Positions 31,101 through 39,952 of a DNA stretch of 64,000 nt are shown one piece after another. The first letter of the stretch is position 1. The number at the start of each line of letters is the position of its first letter. The stretch covers positions 424,215 to 488,214 of the forward strand of contig NC_061075.1 in assembly GCF_021917145.1 (NCBI RefSeq). Direction: 5' to 3'. The notes under the pieces are model-generated. The model did no database searches, was not told where the DNA came from, and saw only the letters and a list, made by a program, of their open reading frames with translations. The position numbers were made by a program, and so were the translations under genes. The stretch is from Hypomesus transpacificus. Its lineage: Eukaryota > Chordata > Actinopteri > Osmeriformes > Osmeridae.

Positions 31101-34100
31101 TTTGAGAAACTGGCAAAAGGTGGAAAGTGTTTCAGCTGTGTCCGGTCTCCTGGTTTTCCTCTGTGCTGTATCTGGTTTCCTCCTGGTTTCCCCGGAGGTC
31201 GGGGTATTGCCTGTGAGGATGCAGGTCAGCTGGTTGAGCTCAGACTGGAGGAAGTGAAACGTTGGTTGTGGAGGTGCATCCCGTGTGTGTGCCACCTGAT
31301 CCTGCAGGATGCGGTGGATAGTTGTCACAACAGCTGCCTGTGTCCTCAGAACTGCTCATTCTCGCTAATGAGCTTCTCTGATACAGGATCTGCTGCTTAT
31401 CTCTCCTCATCGCTGCAGGCATAATGTCAACAGGAGTTTTATCAGACTATCAACTCATACCTCCCCTACTGTAATTGGCAGCTTTTTCCACTTGACGTGA
31501 GAGACATCTCAGTTCAAATCTGATTAAAGTCGCATCATGAAACAAACCTTTTTCCTTTTTCAAAATTTTCACAAAGGGTTTCACAGATGCTCTTAAACTA
31601 GACGTCAACCCACTGAGACCCACCCTAACCATGGACCAGGTGAACCCTAACCCTGGACCAGGTGAAACTACCACACATTCCCCCCCCATCGTTTCAAATG
31701 TCTAGAAATCTCGGAGGCGTTGTGCGGAGCGTTCCACTCACCGGCCGTGAGTGGAAAAAACCCCGTAACCCTCAGGATAAAGTGTTTCTCAGGATAAGGT
31801 GTTTCTTAGGATAAAGTGTTTCTCAGGATAAAGTGTTTCTGTTCTGGCTGCTTTGACAGCCTCCCTCTGTTACCTCTCTGTGCCACAACATGGACATTGG
31901 TTTGTTCCTGCATTAGTGACATTACCGGCCACCCAATCCCACCTCTTAATAATTAACGGCAATCTCCGATCAGAGTTTATTGTTTATTGCCTGGCGCCGT
32001 CGTAGTCAGTGACAGAGACGAGCGATTGTTGATGAGGGTGTCAAACGGCAAGAGGCTGATCGACAGACTGGATCCCGAGTCTAGACTCGTGTTGTCCCGG
32101 GAACGGAGGAGTTGTCTGGATCGCTGAGTCGCCGGGGAGACTGCTGCTGCTCACACAGTCTGCTCTGTAGGCTGTTGGGAGTGCTGCTCAAGGTTGGATT
32201 GGTTTGTGTTTGTGTCTCAGCATTTTTGATCTGGGTTGTGCTGTTGTTTTTTTGTGTAGCTGTTACATGTATGGGTTTACTTCAATAGGACATGTGTTTC
32301 TTGTTAAATGAATATTAGAGTTTTTTATACTGACATCACACAGTTAATCACAAAATCATGAAATACACCAATACATTTACATTATTACTCTATATTAAAT
32401 AGAAAGCACGTTAATAATCTGACTTGAAATTGAAAACATTTAAATTAAAGGCATATTTAATGTTTTATGGTCAGGGTTAGGATTGTGTTAGGATTGAACC
32501 ATAACTTATCTCTCCCTTACAACCCCAATTCCAGAAAAGTTGGGACATTGTGTAAAATAAAATAAACAACAGAATACAATGATTTACAAATCTCATGAAC
32601 CCATTATGTTATTCACAAAATAACATTTAAAACATGTCAAATGTTTAAACTAATGGAATGTACAATTTTAAGGAAAAAATAAGGTAATTTTGAATATGAT
32701 GGCAGCAACACGTCTCAAAAAAGTTGGGACCGCGCTACGTTTACCACCGTGTAGCATCCCCTCTTCTCTGGACAACAGCCTGTGTCTGTCTGGGAACTGA
32801 GGAGACCAGTTGCTGGAGTTGTGGGAGAGGAACGTTGTCCCTTTTGTGTCTGATATAGGATTCTTGCTGCTCAACAGCTGCTGAGACGTGTTGCTGTCAT
32901 CAAATTCAAAATTACCTTATTTTTTCATATTTTTTTTTACCTTAAATTGTACATTTCATCAGTTTAAACATATGTTCTATTGTGAATAACATAATGGGTT
33001 TATGAGATTTGTAAATCATTGTATTCTGTTTTTTATTTTATTTTACACAACGTCCCAACTTTTCTGGAATTGGGGTTGTACAACATCTGACGCACCAGAT
33101 AAGATCAATGCTTTGCGGCTAAAATAATTCAGATTTGATGACAGTGCTTGGAGGTCTTTCCTTAATAGTTTAGATTTAGGTGAAATCAAGCTTCATCAGA
33201 TCCATACATGCCAGCTGCTAGGATCACCAGCTGGACAGTAATAACATCATAATAGCAAAGTAGGCTACTACAAATATATTCATTAAGTAGCTGCTTTTAC
33301 CCAAAGTGAGGTAGAGGGGGGATTTGATCCTGTGACCTCAATCCAATGTTCTAACCACGGAGTTATGTGGTTAACATATGAATTGTGTTCACAGGATGGA
33401 TGTGAGTTGTTCCTCCTGAGTGTAAAGAAGCAGCACCCTGGAAGATCACTGAGGTGGGGAAAGACATGGATTTACATCTGGAAGCCCCTATGTGGGATTC
33501 TCACCTTACTGTATACATTCCACGTGGCCATCCGTCACTGTAAACCTCCTTATCGGGATCGTACAACGCTGGTTCGCTGTACTGGACTTGATTTAGTGTG
33601 TCAAAGAATGGCCTCTCTTTAGGAAACCTGGACAGGTTGATAGTGGTGTAATCGTGTCGGATAAAACATGTATATACTCTTAACAGCTAATGTGGATGGT
33701 AATAAGTAGGAATGCTGTTTATCCATGAAGAATTAAGTGGCTCTACATTTACAGTACCTGTATGTACTCTCGCCTATACCGCTGCCCACTGCCAATTAAT
33801 CAGTTGGCCAAACAAGCCTGGACCCTTGGTAGCTCAGTGTGAGAGGGGTTCCTGATGGCCTGTTTGTCTGCAACACTGCAAGTGAGGCTTCATCTCTAAG
33901 CTGCTCTGGCTGTTCCCTGTCTGTGTAGCCTGGAGCAAGGGAGGATCAGAGCAGCAGAGACCAGCAGGCTGTTAGCACGTCTGGGTCGTGATTAGGAGAA
34001 GGTGCTGATGAAAACCAAATGCAGCTCATGAAACCCTCAGATGAGCAGAGGGGTCGAGGACGCTGAGCTGTTAGGAGAAGGTCGCAGAGGGATTTGGTTC

Positions 34101-37100
34101 CCCGCAGCTCCACCCGCTCACGCCACCCACCCTCAACCCCCTGTTCTCTGTTTGCGTGTTATTGTATTACACAACTTCTGTGATGTATTACACAACTTCT
34201 GGGAAGTTTACTCCCTGCTTGAGCGATGTCACAGCATATTTGGTGTTCGACATCAAAGAGCCGTGCGAGGACCACCTCACGGAGGCTGCAGCACGCAGCA
34301 TGCAGCAGCCCCTGCCTTTGATGTTGTGTGTGCGTGTGTTTAATGCTGTCCTTGGAGAGCTACATTTGATATGCATTCTGCATGGAGTCCATTAGGATGT
34401 TACAGGTTCATTAAGGGGGGGCTGTAAATGTTTCCATGTCTTCAGCCTCCCTGTGGTGGTGTGAACCTGTGCCAGCTCTGTCCTGAGCCCAGGACGTGCT
34501 GCTCTAACCCAGCTGGGTCTCACTCTCCCTCCAGAGCTTGACTGTGCATTCTCCTCCTGTGTCGCACAGCCCTTCGCTGCGGATCAGCCCATTGAGGAAA
34601 CAGACCCCGCAGAGGAGGAAGTGAGGTCAGCTGTCTCCTGGCAAACCAGCAAAGGGGACTACTACCATCGCCTTAGCGACCCACAAAGGGACTGTCACAT
34701 CCGTGGTAGAGAGATGGAGAGCTTGAAGGTTGGAAGAACACTTCGACCCCCAAAAAAACAAACTTAAATTCGGTTTTATCCTTTTTCATCATCTCATTCT
34801 CATATCAAGGCGTAACAAGCTCTTTTGTTGTCCTAGCAACCAGAGTCTGAGGAGCCAGCCCAGGCCAGGTATCCCACAGCCCCCCCTCTCTCACACCAAG
34901 AAGGTTTCCTGGGAGATAAAAAACTTCTCACCAGTATGAAATCCATAAATTCTCTGAAGGTATCAGGAACTGGGGACATTCTTGCAAGACGAATGGTAAC
35001 TACTTTCCACCTTAGATCCTATTCTTTAGATTCAGTTCATCCACGCTAACAAATATTTCTCTATATATCTTCAAGTCGGCTCCAGAGACCACTCGGAATG
35101 TGACGCTAGATGACAAGAAAGGTTTCCTTGGAGATAAAAAACTTCTCACTAATATGAAGTCCATCTGTTCTCTGAAGTCAGGGATCAGTGCAACACCAGA
35201 GGTCAGTACGTTCAATCTGATCCTGTTTATATTCTGTTCATCAAATCTAACTGGCTGTTCCGTCTTACTACGGTAGCTTGGCAAACCTGCTGAAGAGACA
35301 TCTATCATCCTGCCTCAGAAGATGATGTTGGGTGACTGTAAAGGCCTCATGGGAGATAAGAAACTCTTGAACAATATCAAGTCCATGACCTCTCTGAAGG
35401 AATCAGGAATTGGGGAAACTTTCACTGGACAAGTCGTAAGTACTTTAGTAACTAGTAGGAGTGTACAGAGATGCCATTATCTGTATCTGTTCACCCCCCA
35501 AATGATCTGTATTCAGATAGAAACCAGAAGTGGGTAGGGCTTAAACCCAAAGTATTTTTATCGTGTTTTGTGATCATTTTACATGCCATCTATCTTACTT
35601 TCCTTCTTCAAAGTCTTCCTGTCTGTGAACTGAAGTGGAGGGTTTGATACTGACAGGAAGTGGTGTTCCTCCCACAGAACAAGATGGTGGTTCTGCCCAC
35701 GGAGGAGGCCAACCTGTCAGACATCGACTACCTGGTTCCCACTCATGATGAGCGTGGCAGGCCCATCGCAGAGTGGAAGAGGCAGGTGATGGTGCGCCAG
35801 CTGCAGGCCCGGCTGCTGGACGAGGAGGACCAGCGCAGGAAGGTGAGATGCAGCAGAGGTGATTCGAGGTTCCTCTTCCTCTGCTGTGTGGTGTCTCGCT
35901 TGTGCATCAGCCCCCTGAGGAGTTAAAAATGCAGAAGCCTGTTGTTGGTCCTGTGGTTATTCCATACCACGCCATTACGTATCAGAAGAGAAATCCTCCC
36001 TGGTAATGTTCTGTATGTTGATCCAGTGTTGGTCTCCTTGGCAGGAGTCTGGGAGCAGGTATGCCAAGGTGAGCTGGAGGTACTCCCAGGCCCACAACGC
36101 CATCCTGGGTCCGTTTGGGGAGCTTCTGACTGAGGACGATCTCATCTACCTGGAGAACCAGATCCAGAACGTGTCCATGCAGAAGAACTGTGAGGGTTAC
36201 GAGCTGGAGCTGTCCCGCCTGGCCGAGGAGCTTAGGCACATCCTGCCAGCGCCCATCGTCAACATCTCAGTCAACGCACAGTTTGGCAACGTCAAAGCCG
36301 AGCTCTCGCTGCCGGTGTGGTGCAACCGCATCTCGGGCATCGTGAAGAGCATGTCCTTGCTCATGACCAACCTGTCGGACCAGCCGTACTGCAAGATGCC
36401 CAACACGGACCTGGTGACGGTGTTCGGTCAGACCCCCGAGCGCCAGACCTCCAACCGGGGCCGCAGGGAGAGCCGCGAGAAGATCGAGAGCGAGATCCAG
36501 CAGTTTGGCGTCTCGGTGAGGAACCTGAAGTCGACCTTTGAGGGCGAGAGCTCGTCTCTGTCCGAGGACACGGTCTGTGAGTCGCCTCTGTCCCCTCCCA
36601 CGCATGAGGAGAAAAAGGAGGAGGGAGGGAGGGGGGAGGAGCAGCACAGGGAGCAGAACAGCGACTCGGGTGGAGACTACGAGGAGAACGTGGTGAACGT
36701 CAGAGAGACCACCAGCCTGAGGAAGGAGCGCATCGTGGTCTTGTTCCTCGGCCACTGGAAGAAGTCGGCCTACACTGTGACCCTGAAAAGCAGGGACACC
36801 GCCGAGAGGAAGTCGAGCATGGAGGGGGGCGTGGCCGGGGAGAAGACAGGAGTGGAGCGCAAGCACAGCGCGGAAGGCTCTCCCACCAAGAAGATGATGG
36901 AGAACAGCTCCATGGGACACTTTTTCAAGCAGCGGAGCGCCGTCAACAAGATGATGAACAACTGGAGGAACATGACCTCCAGCGTCCCCTCCAGACAGGT
37001 CCGCCGCCTCCACAAACAGCAGGCCCTCTTTTCCCCGGAACAGTTCCTGCCGCGTGTGGACGGATCCTGCGTGGAGTACGACACCCTGACCCTGGATCTC

Positions 37101-37544
37101 TTCATGTTGGGGTACTTCCACATCCTGGAGCAGGAGCTGCCGGCGGAGGAGAGGAAGGTCAGGCACCTGCTCTGCTTCGAAGTGTTCGACCACCTGGGCC
37201 GCTTCACCTGGGAGACTGTCAGGGACTTCCACAAGGCGGTGGTGCAGGACATCGAGTCCGGGAACCGGGAGTGGAAAGACGGCTTTGAGGACCTCAAGGT
37301 GAAGTTCTTCGGTAATGCTCCTGAGTCCGAGGGGGAGAGTAAGACGAGCGTGCAGGAGAAACACTCGCTGCCAGAGGTCAGGAAGGTGCCCAAGGTCTTC
37401 GTTCAAACGCCGACCCCTGACGAAAGCCTGCTGAAGAAAGGAACTGACATTTCCAGCTTCAGCAACGACGAGATCTGCAAGTACATCGACCGGAGTTTTG
37501 CTTTCTGGAAAGAGAAAGAGGCAGAGATTTTTGATTTTGAATAA
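19556..37544 (+). CDS. espnl: Espin-like protein, complete
   Basis: Espin-family protein; in mammals ESPNL is a myosin-III cargo of hair-cell stereocilia. Exons: 19556-19849, 22786-22976, 24646-24832, 27596-27778, 28003-28134, 34570-34728, 34837-34995, 35076-35201, 35277-35435, 35678-35842, 36045-37544. Phases fit throughout; total 3255 nt, 1084 aa (human about 1005). Residues 1-329 are ankyrin repeats ([46 protein letters not shown]). Residues 436-530, plus part of the preceding exon, carry three copies of a GDKKLL..K...SLK motif. Residues 586-1084 are the espin-like C-terminal region. ATG 19556 has A at -3 and G at +4, with an in-frame TGA at 19547-19549, so it is the first possible start. 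Least certain are the exon 34570-34728 borders (weak donor gttgga; alternative acceptor at 34534). An extra small exon in 28135-34569 cannot be excluded. Confidence 0.9.
19850..22684 (+). repeat. About 31-bp minisatellite built on the espnl exon 1 donor
   Basis: Roughly 90 tandem units, each containing ctggaggtcagt followed by ctgggggg or gtgggggg and gagggagggagg. The exon 1 end and donor (gcctggag|gtcagtctggg, junction 19849/19850) form the first unit. Units with ct and gt after gtcag alternate over long stretches, giving dimers of about 62 bp. Larger blocks are marked by ggatgtcagtgtgg and poly-G/aaggaggtcag variants. The last unit (22645-22672) again carries the exact exon-end sequence ggctgcagcctggaggtcag. 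All three + frames are open over much of the array. Confidence 0.96.
22705..22785 (+). repeat. Threefold repeated 3' splice-site sequence before espnl exon 2
   Basis: About 27-bp copies of tgtcatggttcctctgtgtt ending in tccag or ttcag run up to the acceptor used for exon 22786-22976. Earlier copies end in tctccag|act and could act as alternative acceptors. Confidence 0.85.
22990..23090 (+). repeat. CT-rich microsatellite
   Basis: Imperfect (CT)n with ccctttcgct interruptions shortly after the donor of espnl exon 22786-22976. Confidence 0.9.
23865..24316 (+). repeat. CCCCTCCT polypyrimidine tract, about 450 bp
   Basis: Almost pure C/T on the + strand (cccctcccctcctctccccc type), the third long tract in this intron. 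Minus-strand open frames are Gly/Arg/Glu-rich repeat translations. Confidence 0.93.
24900..27595 (+). repeat. 43-bp minisatellite built on an espnl acceptor
   Basis: About 62 tandem units recurring every 43 bp (gccaac at 24937, 24980 and so on). Each unit contains cccatgtcctctctctggtag followed by gccaactgtgctcagtctga. The tract and AG are identical in form to the acceptor of exon 27596-27778 (ccctggtag|GCCAAC), so each unit copies the 3' splice site plus the first six exon bases. Copies vary mainly at ctctctgg versus ctccctgg, with two short internal rearrangements near 25445 and 25733. Confidence 0.97.
28150..28470 (+). repeat. 14-bp minisatellite gctagctacaccct
   Basis: About 22 copies starting some 15 bp after the donor of espnl exon 28003-28134, with gttagttacaccct variants. 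Each unit contains the palindrome gctagc. Confidence 0.93.
30955..31050 (+). mobile_element. Decayed tRNA-derived SINE
   Basis: Plus-strand copy with a B-box-like ggtcgcaggtttgaatcccc and a tail resembling the other SINEs here (cactttggataacatctaac, then ctaaatgaattatg). The A box is degraded. Confidence 0.5.
32520..33078. mobile_element. MITE with long terminal inverted repeats, TA-flanked
   Basis: The left end reads caaccccaattccagaaaag and the right end is its inverse (cttttctggaattggggttg); complementarity continues inward for over 100 bp (ttgggac, gtgtaaaataaaat, gatttacaaatctcatgaac). TA flanks both ends (32518-32519 and 33079-33080), as expected of a Tc1/mariner-like insertion. No transposase frame is present, so it is non-autonomous. 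Its length is 559 bp. Confidence 0.88.
33285..33370 (-). mobile_element. Decayed SINE remnant
   Basis: On the minus strand a tRNA-like ggttagaacattggattgag with a B-box-like aggatcaaatcc, and on the + side a tail-like ttaagtagctgcttttaccc. Heavily mutated. Confidence 0.4.
34837..35435 (+). CDS. espnl: espnl triplicated WH2-like exons
   Basis: Three consecutive phase-0 exons of 159, 126 and 159 nt. Each contains a variant of [47 protein letters not shown] and [14 protein letters not shown], all followed by a SLK. The LL..I/M......LK spacing resembles the actin-binding WH2 motif of espin, and the third copy continues to FTGQ. Exon duplication is visible directly; WH2 function is inferred. Confidence 0.8.
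36045..37544 (+). CDS. espnl: espnl large terminal exon
   Basis: A single 1500-nt exon encoding the last 499 residues and TAA. It starts [20 protein letters not shown], then a predicted helical segment ([20 protein letters not shown]), a charged low-complexity linker with [17 protein letters not shown], and basic segments ([17 protein letters not shown]). It ends with a folded-looking C-terminus ([20 protein letters not shown]). Conservation of this part with ESPNL rather than ESPN supports the assignment; the biochemical role of the tail is not evident from the sequence. Confidence 0.88.
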   Translation, partial: ESGSRYAKVSWRYSQAHNAILGPFGELLTEDDLIYLENQIQNVSMQKNCEGYELELSRLAEELRHILPAPIVNISVNAQFGNVKAELSLPVWCNRISGIVKSMSLLMTNLSDQPYCKMPNTDLVTVFGQTPERQTSNRGRRESREKIESEIQQFGVSVRNLKSTFEGESSSLSEDTVCESPLSPPTHEEKKEEGGRGEEQHREQNSDSGGDYEENVVNVRETTSLRKERIVVLFLGHWKKSAYTVTLKSRDTAERKSSMEGGVAGEKTGVERKHSAEGSPTKKMMENSSMGHFFKQRSAVNKMMNNWRNMTSSVPSRQVRRLHKQQALFSPEQFLPRVDGSCVEYDTLTLDLFMLGYFHILEQELPAEERKVRHLLCFEVFDHLGRFTWETVRDFHKAVVQDIESGNREWKDGFEDLKVKFFGNAPESEGESKTSVQEKHSLPEVRKVPKVFVQTPTPDESLLKKGTDISSFSNDEICKYIDRSFAFWKEKEAEIFDFE

Positions 37545-37773
37545 TATTAGTGCTCATCTATTGTATCTTTTTTGATATTTTTGTATAATTTGTAGTCAGC
37601 TGACATAAAGTTTTTGGAAAACGGTGGATTGCTAGGTGTATTGTAAATGTGTCTTTTCTGAGTGTGAATATTCAGCTGTTTTTGCAATGTGTAAGATAAA
37701 AAGAATATAGATAGTGTTCAACATTTACAGTCCCCGACAAAGAGGGTAGAGTAAAGAGCTCAACAACTATGAC

Positions 37774-37779
37774 AATAAA
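37774..37779 (+). terminator. espnl: Polyadenylation signal AATAAA, espnl
   Basis: AATAAA in gacaataaactattaag, 230 bp after the espnl stop and followed by a T-rich stretch at 37804-37840. Confidence 0.75.
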
Positions 37780-39094
37780 CTATTAAGAAAATACTAAAAT
37801 GTCTTTTTTTCTTCATACTTTTTTCATACTTTTTTTTTTATGAACACAGAAACTTGTCTCAGTTGTGGCCAAGTCTGTTGTTTACTTTAGCCGTGACGTT
37901 AGACATAGCGCTATGTTGTGAACCAGCGTTAATAACCTCACACATCTTGGCCCCTCATCGACACATGAGGCGCACAGCGTCTCACCGCCAATGTTACTTA
38001 ACGACAGATATTGTCGTGTGTCCATGTCTGCCCTGGTATCAGTGAATTCATGAGACATCCTCCCTATCCAGTCAGAACTGCCTGTGACTGTTCCTTTAAC
38101 AGCAGGTGTTCAGGGTGAAACCATGCTGGTTGGAATCTGACTTTGAGTCCCCCTGGCTTTGGAGCGACCAAAAATAGCCCGCTGAAAGACAAGCGGTCTG
38201 TCCCAATGACTTGGCAGAAGGTTTTCGCCATACTGCCAACAGCATGTTGTTGTAACCAACTCCTGAAACATTAAAAGGTCCTTTTACCGGAATTATGAGC
38301 AAATACTGCTTGTGTTTATATCTCTGGTAAGTCTGTCATTTCTCTTTTCAATTTTGGGGTTGTTTTGAAGTTAAGAAATGTGAATTCATGAGAACCAGAT
38401 ACATTCATGAGATAGATGTCATGAGAAACATCCTAACCTCAGTTGTGACTGGAGCTAAACGAACACCGCTGACCGTGAGTAAACAGACTGTAATTATATA
38501 ATTCTATAAGGATTGAATACTCGACCTCTAACAAGTTACACTTGGCTTATTCTGATCTGTTTCATGCTTTTTTCACATTTGTCCAGAAGGCATAACAGTT
38601 GATTCCTTATGTCTAGAAGTTGTTGTTGTGGAAACCTGATGCGTGTTCTCAGACTTTACTGGTAGCAAGTCATTAGAACATTGTGAACAGGTTCCACTGT
38701 AACTAAAGGTAGGAAATGACTAACTCGTGATAATGACAGAATACATAAGAACTAATTGACCCGCTATTTAAGGAGGAAAGACAGACTTTGTCTGCTACCT
38801 ATTTTCCATACTGTTTCCCTCAAATGTTCTTTAGTTTGACCCGTCCAGATGTACTAATATGACTGAACTTTTGTGATCAGCGAATGATAAAGCAGGATTC
38901 CCAATAATCCAGACTTCAGTGGTTTGTAATCCCACAACAACCACTGTCTGTTTTAACAACATACGTTCCATAGATTGACACCCTTGCCATAACTTGACCT
39001 CTCTGTGGCCCACATCCCTAGGTAGACACCAAGCTCAGCTCCCGCTCAGCAACCAGACAGTCAGGTCAAGGTTCAAAGGTCAGGCGGTGTCACC
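37780..39094 (+). other. espnl-klhl30 intergenic region and klhl30 5' flank
   Basis: Unique AT-rich sequence with no exon recognised. The klhl30 promoter or a non-coding first exon should lie here; a sequence ggctatttaagg-like (cgctatttaagga at 38762) could serve as a TATA-type element about 330 bp before the ATG, but this is weak. Confidence 0.4.
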
Positions 39095-39868
39095 ATGGTG
39101 CGTAACGTGGACGACCTGGACTTCTGCCAGTCCACCCACGCCCAGAGCGTCCTGGACGGGCTGCGCTCCCTCTGCTCTCACCCCAAACTGGTGGACGTCA
39201 CCCTGAGCGCTCGAGGCCGTGACTTCCCCTGCCACCGCGGCGTGCTGGCGCTCTGCAGCTCCTACTTCCGCTCCATGTTCTCTGGGGACTTTGTGGAGAG
39301 CATCGCGGCCCGGGTGGAGCTGCAGGACGTGGACCCGGATGTGCTGAGCACCCTGCTGGACTTCGCCTACACCGGCAAGCTGACCATCAACCAGGGCAAC
39401 GTGGAGGGGCTCATGCACACCTCCAGCCAGCTGCAGTTCCAGGCAGTGCGGGCTGTGTGCGGCCGGTACCTCCATAATCAGATCGATGCCACCAACTGCC
39501 TGGGGATTCTAGAGTTCGGGGAGCTCCACGGCTGTCCAGAGGTAGTGGCCAAGGCCTGGGCCTTCCTGCTGGAGAACTTTGAGGCAGTGCAGCAGGGAGA
39601 GGAGTTCCTACTGCTGGAGAAGGGCCGGCTGGTGGCATGCCTGGCTAACGAGACCCTGCAGACCCGGTCGGAGCGGTCGCGGGTGGAGGCAGCGCTGGTC
39701 TGGGTCCGGCACGAGGAGGCCTCGCGGCTGGACAGCCTTCCAGAGCTGCTGGGCCTGGCCAGGCTGGCCCTGCTGCCCCTGGAGTACCTGGGGGAGACCC
39801 TGCTGAAAGACAGCCTGCTGCAGAGCTCCGACTGCTGCAGGGAGGCTGTGGAGAGGCTGTACAGAGAG
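39095..39868 (+). CDS. klhl30: klhl30 BTB and BACK exon
   Basis: A 258-codon first coding exon. The BTB domain spans about residues 15-135, with the [12 protein letters not shown] segment and the family-typical LDFAYTGKL. The BACK domain follows ([21 protein letters not shown]). BTB mediates dimerisation and CUL3 binding in this family. Confidence 0.93.
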
Positions 39869-39883
39869 GTCAGTGAGACAGGC

Positions 39884-39952
<69 letters not shown>

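Larger units (their letters stand above)
28135..34569 (+). other. espnl: Large espnl intron (6.4 kb)
   Basis: No convincing exon found. It contains the 14-bp array at 28150-28470, a gggaggctgtgggt repeat at 28625-28740, a 25-bp cactctctccatcactcacc repeat at 30757-30900, a 19-bp repeat (aggataaagtgtttctc) at 31775-31845, an old SINE at 30955-31050, a MITE at 32520-33078 and a decayed SINE near 33285-33370. Flanking exons are both phase 0, so the intron can be removed cleanly. Confidence 0.6.

Noticed and set aside
33825..33860. tRNA gene suggested by ttggtagctcagtgtgagag
   Set aside because: A-box-like only; no acceptor stem, anticodon arm or B box could be folded at the right spacing.
34535..34569. 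Alternative longer espnl exon starting at 34535
   Set aside because: It needs a phase-1 upstream exon, whereas exon 28003-28134 ends in phase 0. The acceptor at 34569 gives the correct phase. Kept as a possibility only.
36267..37406. 379-codon minus-strand frame opposite the espnl terminal exon
   Set aside because: Antisense shadow of a GC-rich coding exon. The + strand matches the espin-like family; the minus reading matches nothing I recognise.
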